Source: Schistocephalus solidus
Taxonomy: Eukaryota; Platyhelminthes; Cestoda; Diphyllobothriidea; Diphyllobothriidae
Assembly: GCA_017591395.1 (NCBI GenBank)
Contig: WEDG01001272.1
Coordinates: 53,738-117,737 of the forward strand
Direction of reading: 5' to 3'
DNA: 64,000 nucleotides
This document shows positions 10,600 to 22,425 of this stretch, in pieces. Each line of letters begins with the position of its first letter. Position 1 is the first letter of the stretch. The position numbers were made by a program, and so were the translations under genes. A model generated the notes under the pieces. It was not told the origin of the DNA. It saw only the letters and a list, made by a program, of their open reading frames with translations, and searched no databases.

Positions 10600-11270
10600 G
10601 GATGGTCGTTGAAAAAGGGAAGTCATGAGAGTTGCAAAGGCGCGGAGGGCAGTTTTTTCATAATTTGTTGGTTGAGAGTCCGCTTTCTGGGGAGCTGATT
10701 GGCCGGAGGAGCTTGGGCGCTTCGTTGAAAACCTTTCCTTCATGAGTTATCGCAGAAAAAAAACAATCAGGCAAGTTTGGGTGGTACTACTAAACTTTCA
10801 AGTAGAACCGAATTTGAGGACAGGCATCATCAGATATATTCAGATAGTATTATGACGCTATTTTTCGACAGACCGTGCGTGATCTGTTTAGCAGAAATTA
10901 AAATTTAGGAAGGTTTGCTGCTCAAGCAATATGGAATTATGGTGAGGGAAGCTTGCAGCGCTGGGGAATCTGTCGAAGGGTGGATTAAGTGAGAGAGAGC
11001 ATGGGTTTACATTAAGAATTTTTTTAAATTCACGTTTGTGCAGAAAACAACCCGACCTTGCTTCAGTCATGCAGCAATGGGTTGGTTGGATATCCAGAGA
11101 TGAAGTATAGTTCATTAGGGAGATTTGGGTCAACAATGGTGCACTGTTCTGTCAGTGGATGCAATTAACCTTCGATGGGGATATCTGCGTACTTCGTAAA
11201 TCTGTGGTTAAGAGGCCTTCTAATGTTTAATGTGTACGTTGTCACGATTTCATCATGAAATCTAATTATG
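10600..11270. other. Intergenic stretch, nothing recognised
   Basis: No gene, RNA or repeat was recognised. On the - strand near 10835 a CTGATGA is followed 34 bases later by GAAAG; this was considered and rejected as a hammerhead. Confidence 0.4.
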
Positions 11271-11279
11271 TATGTATGT

Positions 11280-11650
11280 GTGCCCCCTAAACGGGCCACC
11301 TGGCAGATGCGTTGGACCAACACGGGGGCCACATCAGGGCACGGCAGGCGTTATTCGGGTTGCGCTCCCATAACAAATGCTGAACATGAAGGTGTGGTGG
11401 CACGCCTATGGGCGGCTAGGACTTAAAGGACCCGGCCGCACCAGCCACCTGTGTCCTCTCCGCCTCCGGTCTTCTTAACTCTGTCTTGACACCGGGCTCA
11501 CGTGGGGGAGGAAGAGAGAGTGCGGTAGATGCAGCGCAAGTCTACTATCACTTTAAACTAAATCACGCGCAACTCACCGTCCCTGCTCAACTTATCCATG
11601 GAGCATACGGTGGACATCGTCGGACTATTACAGTCGAACTGTCCTGTGTA
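11280..11650 (+). repeat. Dispersed repeat R1, copy 1 (longest)
   Basis: The diagnostic core is TTGACACCGGG, then AGAGAGTG(C/A)GGTAGATGC, AGCGC(A/G)AGTCTAC, a TATCACTTTAAACTA block, TCACCGTCCCTGC and a final ATACGGTGGACATCGTC. The same order appears, diverged, at 35520-35680 (-), 50560-50780, 51060-51245 and 55240-55430. No coding capacity or tRNA boxes were seen, so the class is unknown. Confidence 0.65.
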
Positions 11651-12110
11651 TGTATGTAATTATTGTATGTAGTGGAGGAGGGCTAAGCTACCTTCTCGAA
11701 ATGCAGTTAAATTTTGACATCAAATAGACTTAGTAGTTTACTGGACTGAATTGAGCTGAGGTTAGATGAATGCTGAAACGATGAGCATTTATATGTTAGT
11801 AGAGTCAAAACTTGAGAGCTCCTATAGCTCTTTGACTGGGTAAAGTGTGACCGGGCCGGGCGGGCTTATGATGTAAGTGAGTGGAAGGCCATTTAAATCT
11901 AAGTCTCATATCAATGCTATAGTTCGATGGACGGAGGTAGGAGCGTTGTAATTTTCAAGGCAGGGGCTTTGCGTTAAAGATTTATTGTATTTCTCAGCGC
12001 TTTCGAATTAGCAAAATCGATCGTCATGGAGAACAATCAGTCTGCCAAACAACGCCCCAATTAGTCTGCTAAACTGCCCCAACCTCCTCCAAGTGCGGTA
12101 AGTCCTTTTT
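11651..12110. other. Intergenic stretch, nothing recognised
   Basis: No gene or repeat was recognised between repeat R1 and the 3' end of LINE A copy 1. Confidence 0.4.
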
Positions 12111-12285
12111 TCAATTCAATTCAATTCAATTTATTGATGGAAATAGGCATGGGCCTTTGAGTACCCTATTTGTAACGTAAAATTAAGTGCGGTATACAAA
12201 GAAACCGTGTGGGTTGCCAAGGTACAAAAGGCGGTCATAAAATTTGACAAGGGGTGCACGACTCTCGAGGGTTAAGATAAATGCC

Positions 12286-13646
12286 TCATCGCTCAGGCTC
12301 GTTGCGGAACATAAAACTGCCAAGGTTCCTTTTAAAGCTTTCCAGCGATGGTGACATCACAACGTCTTCAGGGAGGGCATTCCATGGTTTAACCACTCTG
12401 ACAGAGAAGGAGAACTTGCGCACATCCAGTCTCGCCTGCTGGACACGCAGTTTCAATGGGTGACCTCGGAGATGGGTCGTGGTGGCAAATTCAAAGAAGT
12501 CCGAGAATTCCAGGCAACAATCCAATCCCTTCACAATGCGGAATGTCTGCAGGAGATCACCACGCATTTGCCTATAACTCAAAGGGAACAGATTAAGATT
12601 CATTAGGCGGGTGGGATATGGCAAGGAGCTTTGACTTCTAACCATTTTGGTGGCTTTCCTCTGGACTCTTTCGAGGCAGTTCTGATCTTGAACTGTCCAG
12701 GGTTTCCAGGCGTGCATAGCATATTCCAAATGTGGCCTAATGAATGTTCCAAAAGTCTTAGCAAAAAGATCTTCATCGAAATCCAAAAAGGCTCGTCTGA
12801 TGGCATGCAACACCGAAATTGCCCTCTTCGCCACTTTCGAGCAGTGAGACGATGGTTTTAAGGTGGTGGTCATCAGCACACCAAGGTCCTTTTGGGTTTC
12901 CACGTCTTTTAAAGGCTTCACCGTTGAGAAAGTAACTTCTACTTTCGGCAGATCCAGACGGGTTGCCTAAGCGAAGTATTGTACACTTATCGACGTTGAA
13001 CCGCAAAAGCCAATGATTCGACCACTCCTCCAACCGAGTTAGGTTGATCTGCAGTTTATCTTCGTCAGCAGGGCTGTGGATTACATTCCAGATTTTAATG
13101 TCGTCGGCAAACATTGCTGCTTCACAGTCGAGATTCCTGACACAATCGTTCACGTATATTAAAAACAGTATTGGCCCCAGTACTGAACCCTGAGGAACCC
13201 CACTCTCGACCGCAGCAGACCTTGACCTCTCTTGGCCGATGCACACAACCTGGCGCCGACCCACGAGGAAGTTTTCGATCCACTTGAGGAGGTTACCTCT
13301 GATTCCAATTCTTTCTAGCTTGTAAAGCAGTCTCTCGTGCGGCACAGTATCGAAGGCCTTTTTGAAAGTCAATGAAGACAATGTGAACCGCGTGTCTATC
13401 TTCAAGTGCTTGGGTCCACCTCTGGATCGAATACAGCAAATTCGTTGTGCATGATCTTCCTTTTCTGAACCCGTGTTGACAGCTTGATAACAAATTATAA
13501 GTCTCTAGGAATTTCACCAATTCGCTCTTGATGATCCTTTCCATAATCTTACCAAGGATGCATGTTAAGCTTATGGGCCTGTAGTTTGTCACTGACGCCC
13601 GGCTACCGCTTTTTGTACAAAGGGAGTTATATGTGCCAGCTTCCAA
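12286..13646 (-). pseudogene. LINE A reverse transcriptase, frameshifted
   Basis: Three overlapping - strand frames make one RT. 13646 to about 13350 carries NYRPISLTCILGKIMERII, HGFRKGRSC and HIVFIDFQK. 13405-12900 continues with FKKAFDTVPHERLL, ESGVPQGSVLGPILFLIYVND and catalytic MFADDIKIW. 12921-12286 carries the CR1-type tail with QKDLGVLM, RPHLEYAMHAWKPW, LERVQRKATKMV, RQMRGDLLQTFRI and VVKPWNALPEDVV. Frame changes near 13390 and 12910 break it. The catalytic Asp residues (FIDF, FADD) are kept, so the damage looks recent or caused by sequencing indels. Confidence 0.88.
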
Positions 13647-14387
13647 TCGAAAGGAAGTGTTCCGGAGTCAAAGGACTTTTTGAAAGAGCACTGACAAAGG
13701 TGCGGAAAGTTCATTGGCGAGTTCTTTCAGAAGCTTGGGTGGAAGCTCGTCTGGTCCTGGGGATTTCGACTCTTTTAGTTCTTTTTAATTCCTTTTGGAT
13801 CAGAAATTCTGAGAATAGTATGTGGCTAATTCTTGCAGTCGGCGGGTTATCCACTGAGGGACGAAGGAACCTGGCCTCGTTTGTGAAGACTGAGCGGTAG
13901 AACTGTGAAAAGTACTCGGCTTTTTTCCCTGTTTTTCAGAAATGTCGACGCCCACGGCAGTCTTAATCAGCGGTATTTGATGTTTATTCCTTGTACATCT
14001 ACGGAGGTAACTGTAGACTAACTTTGGATTCTGCGTTGCCTTTTTGCAGCAAAGTCTTCTCAAATTCTCTTCGCGTTGTAAGAATAAGGCTTCTCATTTT
14101 TGTTTCTCTGTGCTTTATACTTATTAAAATAGGCGACTTGATTAGACTCGCGATATTTTTCTCCACAACTTGTGCTTCCTGTTTATTTCCCTTTTTTAAG
14201 TTGCTGTCTAGCCACCCAGGACGCTTGCTGTGATGGACACTCGTTAGCGGGCAGTGGTTGTCAATAAGTTGCAGAAGAACATTTCGGAAAAGACTCCCAA
14301 TCTTCGTTTACGGTGCTCGAAAATATTGAGGTCCAGTTGATGTGTGTTATATCTGCTCGCATCTGATGAAAGTTTCCTCGCCAAACG

Positions 14388-15098
14388 TTACGCCGTTTTT
14401 TCCTCTATAGCAGGGGCAACGGAGAATAAGGAGTAGTCCCATATAAGCACCACGTGATCACTACGACCGAGCGGAGGCATTGAAATAATCTCGTCAATGC
14501 TGCCTGATGTTTTCGTGAAAACCAGGTCAAGACAGTTAGCCCTTTGTCCTTCACGTGTTCTGGTGGGGAAAGGGACATGCTGTGTGAGGAATGCATTCAA
14601 GGTCTTTTGCAGAAAAACATAATCAAAAGTTGATTTCGGGCATGATGATTGAACAGTGCTCCAGTTAATTCCTGGTGCGTTGAAGTCACCCATAATCATT
14701 ACATTAGGTCTACTGGAGAACTTTTCTAATTGTTCTAACAAGTGGGTGTCCGCGACTCGGTCTATCCTAGGTGGCCGATAGACAATGAGGACATCTAGAC
14801 ATGGAGAGCCAAGAGCCTTGATGTTCAACCATATGGCTTCAGTGCTGCACGCAAACTTGCTCGTCTTGTCAGACACTATTAGCACGTCTTTCACATACAC
14901 AATTATTCCACCACCCTGTCGGTTTTCTCTGTCCCTCCGATATATTTGGTACCCATACAATGTTATTTCGCTATCTAGAATACTGCCCGACAGCCAGGTT
15001 TCGGTTACTGCTATCACATCCGGAGATACTTCGGCAAGGCAAATTTTTAACTCATCAAGTTTTGATAAAAGGCTTTTGCGCATTTGTATACAAAGCAC
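14388..15098 (-). pseudogene. LINE A AP-type endonuclease
   Basis: This open frame of 236 codons has an exonuclease-endonuclease-phosphatase fold signature. It shows VTETWLS (metal-binding Glu), RQGGGIIVYV, LIVYRPP, the catalytic MGDFNAPGINW and RSDHVVLIW near the end. It nicks target DNA for target-primed reverse transcription. The frame is intact over the domain but is separated from the RT by a decayed linker (13650-14390), so I score it as part of a dead copy. Confidence 0.85.
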
Positions 15099-15243
15099 TT
15101 CAATTTTGCGCCAACCAAATTTCCTGTTGCGTTTGTCAATTTTATGGGCCCAACTGCGTCTCCTCTAACGTCAAGGTCGTATGTCTTTTCCGTTTCGTGA
15201 TGATTTTCGGTAACTCTGGTTTCTTTAGTGAGCACGCTGGGCG

Positions 15244-16466
15244 TTACGGAATCAGTTCTGACATCTCTTTGGGCAATTGGTTCCCTGATGGTTTTGGCGT
15301 TAGTGAGGTGGCTGCCGTTGTCCTCAGAACAATCGGTTGGTTCAATGGAAAATTCGTATTCTTTTGAACTACCTTCCCCTTGAAAATAGCCAGATTGTGT
15401 TCGCCAGCCTTCAGTCTTGATTGTAGTTCCAAGACAAATTCCCGGCGTTTCAGCCTTTCCGCAGGGGAGTAGTCCGGTTGAAAAAAACCTCTTTATGCGA
15501 GTGACGTAGGTTAGTTTTTTTGGATAGGATCGCCTTGATTTGGTCTTTGCTCTCTAGCATTATTTTCAGCGGTCGCGGTCGCGGCGTTCCTAGGCTGTCT
15601 TCAGACTTTTTGCCGATCCGGAATGCTGTAATAACTTTTACTTCCACGCCCGGTGGGAGCAACTGGTTTAGGAGGCCATTAAACGAAGCAAGGTCTTCGG
15701 TGACACGGTATTCTGGTCGGACTGCAGTTGACTCGTGCAAACCCTGAATAACTAAACACTGTTGTCGATCCTGGTACTTGGAATTTTCGCTTCCTCTTGA
15801 GTTCTTTTTAGGGGCACGAGAACGGTTTACAGAGCTCTCGTTGGGATTAAGTCTACCTCTGACCAAACTCTCATCTGAAGGCTTCAATGAATCCATCAGA
15901 GTTGGTTGTGACTTTGTCCTCCTGTTGTGGTGTTTCCCCATTGCAGCTTGCCACTCGTTTGTTTCTTCGGATTCAACTATGGGCTCTTTATAACACCCAA
16001 GATAGCAGGATGAGATTTGTGGTTTGCTCTGGTCGTCGTCCGTAGGATTCAGAGACTGTGCTCCTGTTATCCGGTCGTTAAGTGTAATCGCGTCCGAAAA
16101 TTGTGAGCTGTAACCAGTTGTAGTTTTTGATACTTTTCGTGCTTTAGTCACTGCCTTTTTAACTGGAATATTGCTAAGCGTATTTCGTCGAGTAATGTTA
16201 TCTTGCAAGAGCTTCCTTAAGTCTGCAAGCTCATTTTCCAGTTTTTGAACTCTTAGTAAAATATAAGAACATCCAACGCAAGATTCGTCCTCGTAGCCAA
16301 TGGATTTGGCTGCCATTACGCTTTTTGCGCGCTTTGCTGGTTTTTGGTTACAAGTATAAACTGATGGAGTGCCAGTCGTGGATGTCGAAGCCAGCTCAAC
16401 AGGCTTTCCTTTAAAGGAAGTTCCGTGACTGGTTCTGTTTCTAGCAAACAATTGTTTTGAGTCCAT
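15244..16466 (-). pseudogene. LINE A ORF1 (nucleic-acid-binding), one frameshift
   Basis: The frame from 16466 to 15450 (338 codons) begins MDSKQLFARNRT. It has a short heptad-like helix (VQKLENELADLRKLLQDN, residues about 73-90). Its C-terminal RRM-like region contains CLVIQGLHES, ITAFRIGK and RPRPLKIMLESKDQIKAIL. The frame breaks in a T run (plus-strand poly-A at 15481-15487). One more T would read on through a DYSPAERLKRREFVLELQ segment into 15432-15244. That arrangement is typical of CR1/Jockey ORF1 chaperones. The frameshift may be a homopolymer sequencing error. Confidence 0.75.
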
Positions 16467-16683
16467 AAATGTTAAAACACTGGGAAAAAGTATGTTCTCC
16501 TTTGAGCGTATAACGAAAATTTCCGACTGGCTTTGGAGTATGGCGAGTATTTAATGCAATATGAGCAAAAATGTTTATACTTGTTCAAAAACGCTTTTGA
16601 AAAATACTATAAACGGTATGAAGGATATTCAGGAACGACTCAGCCGTTCGGAGATATCGAACGTCCTGGATAACTTCAGATCT

Positions 16684-17148
16684 TCACCAGGTTGTACACG
16701 TTTGGTTCCCTGAGTGGTTCTCAGTTTTTATTGGTGCAGAGCCTGCGCAGTCAACTTGAACAAGATGATAAACAAATTCCAATTTGATCCGTTTTTTGAC
16801 GAATTTCGGCACAAAAAAGAATTCCAGATGAGCAGGAAGCAAGTAAGTACATGCAGTTGAAACAGTATTGTCCGGATCAGTCCTAGTGAAGTGGTAACGA
16901 AGATCAAATTGTCCAAGTTGGAGAGCAAATAATTGGTGGTTATTTGCCAGGTAACTGACACAGAGGACCTTCTGGCAGAGAAGTTGGGTGCCAGTAAGAA
17001 TCAATATTCTTTCACACGCAATGCTTGGATTAAGGCGTAGTGGAAGTTTGCAGCCGGGCGATGACAATCGTGACGAGGCTTTGAGTGAGGGCATGTCTAA
17101 ATCGGCCTTGAAGTTGACTGGCGGGTTTGGATAACTTTGATTGGCCAA
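16684..17148 (-). other. Open frame of 154 codons, probably LINE A 5' region
   Basis: An uninterrupted - strand frame lies just upstream of LINE A ORF1. The predicted protein has no recognisable domain, signal peptide or membrane segment. Its position suggests chance openness in the LINE 5' UTR rather than a host gene. Confidence 0.25.
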
Positions 17149-17199
17149 GAACTAGCTTGTCACTACGCAAGAGAGATGCAACTTTGCAACTGGCGAACC

Positions 17200-17800
17200 G
17201 AGTAGAGCCATATCAGAATCATTACCAATTTATTGTTTCATTAACTTAAAAAATTACAACGGGACTTGCACGGGCGGTGCATTTCGATTATACATCGTTT
17301 TTACTGCTTTTTTTACAGTGACTAAGCATGTTGTATATCAACAAATGCTAACTTTAACAAATGTTCAGTCACTCATCCAAACTCACGCATTCATCGCATA
17401 ACTGTCTCAAAGTACTCGCTTAGCTTTATGGTGGCTGCAGCTTTTCAAAAAGACGAATATATTCAAGGTATGAAGTCACTTTCTTCAGGCAGAACTTCAT
17501 AAAGGTTTTCCTTCATATGCAAACGTTAAACCTTTTAAAAAAATTTTGCTTGTGAATATCCATACGTTGTGCAAAATTTTAGCGGCTTCCATTTAACTGC
17601 AAGGCGCTGCGTGTCATGAGACCCCGTGGACAAGCCTAAACTACTCAAATTTCTACACGAGTGTTCTACGCACGGTAGGAGTTCTAAAATGCTCATAAAT
17701 TTGTAACAACCAACTTACGAAGAAAATTCTTGTAACTTTTATGTCACATTCTAGCCAATAATTTCAAGCAGCCAGAGGAAAAACTTAAAATTTTGAAGCA
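17200..17800. other. Intergenic stretch, nothing recognised
   Basis: AT-rich sequence with no recognisable gene or repeat. Confidence 0.4.
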
Positions 17801-18075
17801 GGTTATCCACAGAAGCCTTAGTTCCGACTATTACTTGACGGCAACAACGCACAAGATGATATGGGGTAGAGTGAGAGGCACTCTGCTAACTAATCCTCAG
17901 AAGGGAACGATGGAATTTGCAAGACAGCTATACACGGTAGTCAGGCAGCGCGTCTGATGTTCAGAAGTTTACCACTAATTCCGGCATAATGAAGCTTTAA
18001 GAGAAGAAGCGATGGGTCAACACGATCAGAGGCATTAATGAAATCCACAAAGAGTGTGCAAAGTAGGAAACCAGT
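17800..18075 (-). mobile_element. Possible reverse transcriptase remnant (different LINE)
   Basis: On the - strand near 18060 the translation LFVDFINASDRVDPSLLLL followed by KLHYAGISGKLLN resembles RT motif A and the following helix of non-LTR elements ('FVDFxKAFDxV'). Degraded sequence continues to about 17800. It belongs to neither family A nor B. The evidence is one motif only. Confidence 0.35.
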
Positions 18076-18084
18076 GTTCAGTTC

Positions 18085-19280
18085 CGTGTATTTGAGGGAA
18101 ATAGGCTTATGCCTTTGAACTCCCTATTCGATACATGAAATCGCAAGTAAATAAGTAAGAGTTAAGTTAATGTAGGCAGAGTTAGTAGTACATTGGTATT
18201 TTTAAGGTAAATTTGTCACATTTTCCTCATGGTGCTGCAACTCATCTATGTCAAGCCGATGTTTGAATGCCTTCAGAGACTGCGACATTACAATCACCTC
18301 AGGCAGTTTATTTCACAGTTCCACGACGCGGTTGGAGAGAAAAACTTCCTCATCTCCAATCTAACTTGGGGCAGGCGTAATGTGAATTGATGATCTCGGA
18401 GATCAGTCGTAATGGCAAGTTGGAAAAATTCATCACAAATGAGGGCTCAATCCATGCCACGCACGTTACGGAAGGTTTGTATCAAATCTCCGTGCAACTT
18501 CCTAAAACTCAGAGAATAACGCTTTATGTTATTTAGGCAGATCTTATATGGCAGTTCACCTTGACCTCTTACTAATTTTTTTGGTGCACCACTGCACCTT
18601 TTCGAGCAGGTTGTAATCCTGCTGGGTCCACGTTTTGCCAGGCTTGGAGTGCATATTAAAGATGTAGCCTTGCCAACGTATCAGTTGTTTTTGAAAGGCA
18701 GTCTTCATCGAAAACTTTAAATGCCCGCTTTATAGCGTACAGCATTGAATTGGCAGCTTTTACCGCCTCACAGCATTGCGAAGAAGACTTTAGGTTAGCT
18801 CTCATCCAAACGCCGTGATCCTTCTGTGTTTCTGCTTTCCGGAGTTGCGTGCCGTTCAAATATTAGGGTCGCATATCAGTGACGTGATTTCGATTTCCCA
18901 GACGTAGCCAGGCGCATTTGTTTGAGTTGAAGGACAAGAGTCATCTGCGGGACCATTCGTCCAATCCACGAAGATTGTCTTGGATATCGTCTCCATCGGA
19001 TGCATTGGGGATGACTTCCCAGATTTTTATATCGTCCGAAAACATAGCAAAGTCACAAACCGATTCCTGTACACAGTCATTAGTGAACAAGAAAAATAGG
19101 ATCGGTGCGAGCACTGATCCTTGTAGGACTCCACTCTCGATGACTGTGCGCCTTGATCGCGCTCCGCTTACGCAGACTACTTGGAAACGACCAATCGAGT
19201 AAATGCTCAATCCACGTAAGAAGTTTGCCTCCAATACCAAACATTCTCAATGTTTAAAAGAGACTGGTGTGGAACAAAAG
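18085..19280 (-). mobile_element. LINE A copy 2, 5'-truncated and decayed
   Basis: At 19240-18941 the - strand encodes FQVVCVSGARSRRTVIESGV, LQGSVLAPILFFLFTND and MFSDDIKIWEVI, aligning with the RT core of LINE A copy 1. At 18859-18656 AETQKDHGVWM and MLYAIKRAFKVFDED match its C-terminal tail. The 3' end near 18090-18130 shares GGAAATAGGC with copy 1. The catalytic motif reads FSDD instead of FADD. Stops and frameshifts are frequent. Confidence 0.78.
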
Positions 19281-20391
19281 ACGCTGGTGTGGAAAACCTG
19301 ATTTTAAAATAGGATCACAGAAAGGGTGTCAGAGGAAAAACCGTCTGGGAATGTAAATTAATTCCAAATGGTGAAAAGAACACCACAAAGTATGCGTGCA
19401 GTACGGAAGCTATTTGGTTGTCGACCTTGCAAGGACTGTTGACGATCATTTCGCGTTCTTCTGTCGGTGGTCTGAGTAATCAGCAATAAGAGCATCATGG
19501 CAATTCTACCATGACCTTAAAGATCTTTACGTTTTTTTCCTCGTTCGACCACAAGCGTGTGGATGATGTTTGCGGAGGCTTCCACTGTCTAGCATGATTG
19601 ACGGTTACGCTTATAGCTAGTCGATACGCACTGTGATCACATCTGCGTTGGTGAAAAGATGCCCATGTCATTACATTCTTTCTCCCACAATGAGGAGCGT
19701 TTTGAAACCTCATACGTTCTCATCAGCTTTTCTTTTCTACTTAATGTGTGTGTTTTTCTCCCAGGAGCAACAGTTTTTTTTCTCCGTGAAAACCCGCAAA
19801 CCCCATTCACATAACCTTTTCCATAAAAATATCCAAGGGGATTTCCCTGTGTGCTCTTTAATATATGAAAAACTTTCCGTCAAGGTCAAGGCGCGCAGCT
19901 CGTTTTTGAAAGCTTAGTGAAAGTTCTAATTTTTTCAGAATTTCCTTATCCAAAGCTTTAATTACTAACTGATTTTTTGATAAAAAACTTTGCGATTTTA
20001 ACACTATCAGCTGCTTATACCTGTGGTGCTCGTCCACTTCTACAGGCGTAAACCTTTATAGTCAACGCTTTCAACCGATTTAGCCACGTTATTAGTCAGG
20101 TGGATCTGTTATACTAAGAAGTCTCTCAAACACGTATAAAGGTCCTTAGTTAAAATTTTGGAAAAAATATTTGTCGCAGAATATTATTCGACTGCTTTTT
20201 CCTAAGTTTGACCAAATTAAAGCCTCCTAGCAAAAATGAGAACGAAAATCTCGGCTCGTCGCAAGCTCTCAGCCATTGCACCGAAGCGTTGCTTGGTTGC
20301 ATCAAGTAGTCACAGCAGTGATATGCATATGCAACCAATCGTTAAAGCTAAGCAGCTTGATCTCTCTGCTTTACAAAACTGAAATGATTTT
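19281..20391. other. Stretch between LINE A copy 2 and LINE B, nothing recognised
   Basis: No gene was recognised. The last few hundred bases may be the LINE B 5' UTR; its exact 5' end could not be placed. Confidence 0.4.
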
Positions 20392-21654
20392 ATGTTAAAG
20401 TTTGGATCAGTTCTCTCTATACTGGGAAACTTATTCGACGGTGACATCTCTGCTCTTCCCTCTCAGGAATGTCAGCGTCTGGATTCTCTCGTCCATTTGG
20501 TTGCCACTGAAACATCAGACCGACAGAAACGAAATTATAATTTTCTTTTAAAAAATGTTTCACGGGACAGACGACCCATTGACGTTGCCGTTAACTTCCT
20601 GTTCTCGTGCGGTTTCAACTACAAAATAGCGGAAGCCAAACGCCTCTCCTCACGTAGCAAAAATCCACCTATATTAGTCACCATTTTTTCACCAATCGAG
20701 GTGGACTCCATTTTGCACAACGAGGTCGCATTTCTCGTTATCTAGAAGATGCAAAATGTTTCCTTTGTCGGGATCTTAAACCGATGGAGCGAAGGAATGT
20801 GTCTCCCCTCTTGCATAGGTCTTCGGCCTCTCAATCCATTATCCATAAGTCTGGTCATGGCTATGCAAACCATAACGAGACGATACAGCAATCTCCTATA
20901 GTGCCCGGTTCAAAAACCTTAACTTCAACTCCTGCTCTCCTTTCAACGAATCCACTAACGCCTTCTTCCTCACGAATAGAAATTTCCAACGCAGTAGCTA
21001 TCAGCCATGTCGTAAGCCCACCTTTAATGTCAGTAAGTCCGTCTAAAGTGCCAAGACCGACTGCTTCTCCGTTTCAACGTAGTTTTCCTTGTATTCCTAC
21101 TGTTGACTTAGTCAACAATACTGGGCCAAGTCCACCTCGTTCCCATTCCACGCTATCCACTCCGGTTTCAGCTGTCCAATCTAATAAACTTATCAAAAAC
21201 CTGGGCAAGTCCAAGGATGCTCCAAACTTAAGTTCCAAAAAGACAAATGTTATTAAAGTTGGGAAACCTCCTAACCCTCCAGCAGCTACCATACATACCC
21301 TAAATTTCCTTAGCAATTATCCCAACCAATCAATTTCTCAGGCTGCCCCATTATTTAACCCTACCCCTTACGGTACCAGTTTTCCAAAACAATTTGTTCC
21401 GTTTTCAAATCTTATTCTCCCCCCATATTATTCCAATATTCCTCAAAAATCCTATTTATAGGCCTCCTATTTTCGCTAACGCAGAAAATAGCCTTCCTCT
21501 CAATGGATACCACCCAAATATGTTTCTCTACAATTATCCTAATTTAGTTAGCAGTAACAGCTTAGCTAATTGTAGACAGCAGCAATTTTACTTTCCGCCA
21601 GCACCTACCTCTCTACAGTTTACTTCCCCACCACCAAGTCTTCCTTTTTTATAA
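20392..21654 (+). pseudogene. LINE B ORF1, frameshifted
   Basis: The N-terminal part (20392-20745) starts MLKFGSVLSILGNLFDGDI. Near 20705 the frame shifts into one reading RGRISRYLEDAKCFLCRD and on into 20784-21461, which is rich in Ser, Pro and Thr. A further shift near 21445 leads into PIYRPPIFANAENSLPLNGY and ends near 21654. The KCFLCRD segment might be half of a zinc knuckle, but no full motif was seen. The role is inferred from position only: the first ORF of a non-LTR element. Confidence 0.55.
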
Positions 21655-21671
21655 GTAACGATAACCCTAGT

Positions 21672-22346
21672 TTGGATACTCGAACTACGCTAGATGTCAT
21701 ATTACTTAATGCTAGATCTGTTTTAAATAAGATGGCGCAACTGAGAGCCATTGCTTTCGAGCTAATGCCCGATGTTTTATGTGTAACTGAATCTTGGACC
21801 CATCCCTTAATTTCCGACTCTTTGCTTGTCATAGACCAGTACGATCTCTACCGTCAAGACCGCATTAGTAAGCGTGGTGGTGGTTGTCTTCTCTATATTA
21901 AAGCTTCATTTAAGAACTTCCCGTTTGATCTAGATGTTACGTCATTCTCTGGTAATTACTGCTTCGCATCCATTATCCTGTCGTCCAGGCAAAAGGCGAT
22001 TCTCGGATGTATTTACAACCCACCTAATTCATCATCCAATGATGCAAAACTTTGTGAAATTTTTAAATTGATTTCGAAGTCCAATTTTAACATTAAAATA
22101 ATCGCTGGGGACTTTAATTTTCCTGAAATTGACTGGATTTCAAACGTTTGTCCACCCAGATTTCAGCCTTTCCTCGATACGATTAATTTTTCTAATTGGT
22201 CCCAGCTTGTCCGTTCTTCAACGAGAGAAAAGCATATTTTAGACCTGATTTTCACAAACGACATTGCTCCCCTCTTCGTTGATTTTAAGCAGGGCCTCTT
22301 CCAAGGTGACCATACACTAATTCACAGTTGCCTTCCGATTGCTTAA
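21672..22346 (+). pseudogene. LINE B AP-type endonuclease
   Basis: This frame of 224 codons shows the endonuclease series LLNARSVLNKMAQLRAIAFE, PDVLCVTESWTH, SKRGGGCLLYIKA, LGCIYNPPNSSS, IIAGDFNFPEIDW and GDHTLIHSC. Metal- and catalysis-related residues (E in TESW, D and N in GDFN, D and H in GDH) are present. The frame ends by frameshift just after the domain. Confidence 0.86.
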
Positions 22347-22425
22347 TCGAAAAGGTTAGTGCCGTTCGTACCTATCATGCTTTTGACCTCGCAGATATGA
22401 GCTTAATTAGTAACTTTTTGTCTCA

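Larger units (their letters stand above)
12112..17150 (-). mobile_element. CR1-like non-LTR retrotransposon, family A, near full length
   Basis: Reading on the - strand, ORF1 starts at 16466. An AP endonuclease lies at 15098-14388 and a reverse transcriptase with its C-terminal extension at 13646-12286. The 3' UTR ends near 12112 in a short tandem tail of AATTG units. The 5' limit is uncertain; 16467-17150 may be its 5' UTR. Frameshifts in ORF1 and in the RT make this copy inactive, but it is the best family A copy here. Relatives are at 18085-19280, 25460-27870 and 63240-64000. Confidence 0.88.

Noticed and set aside
10770..10840. CTGATGA followed by GAAAG on the - strand, hammerhead-like, 5' of the old PLE remnant
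   Set aside because: The spacing is 34 rather than 26 bases, GAAAC is not present and no convincing helix II or I could be drawn.
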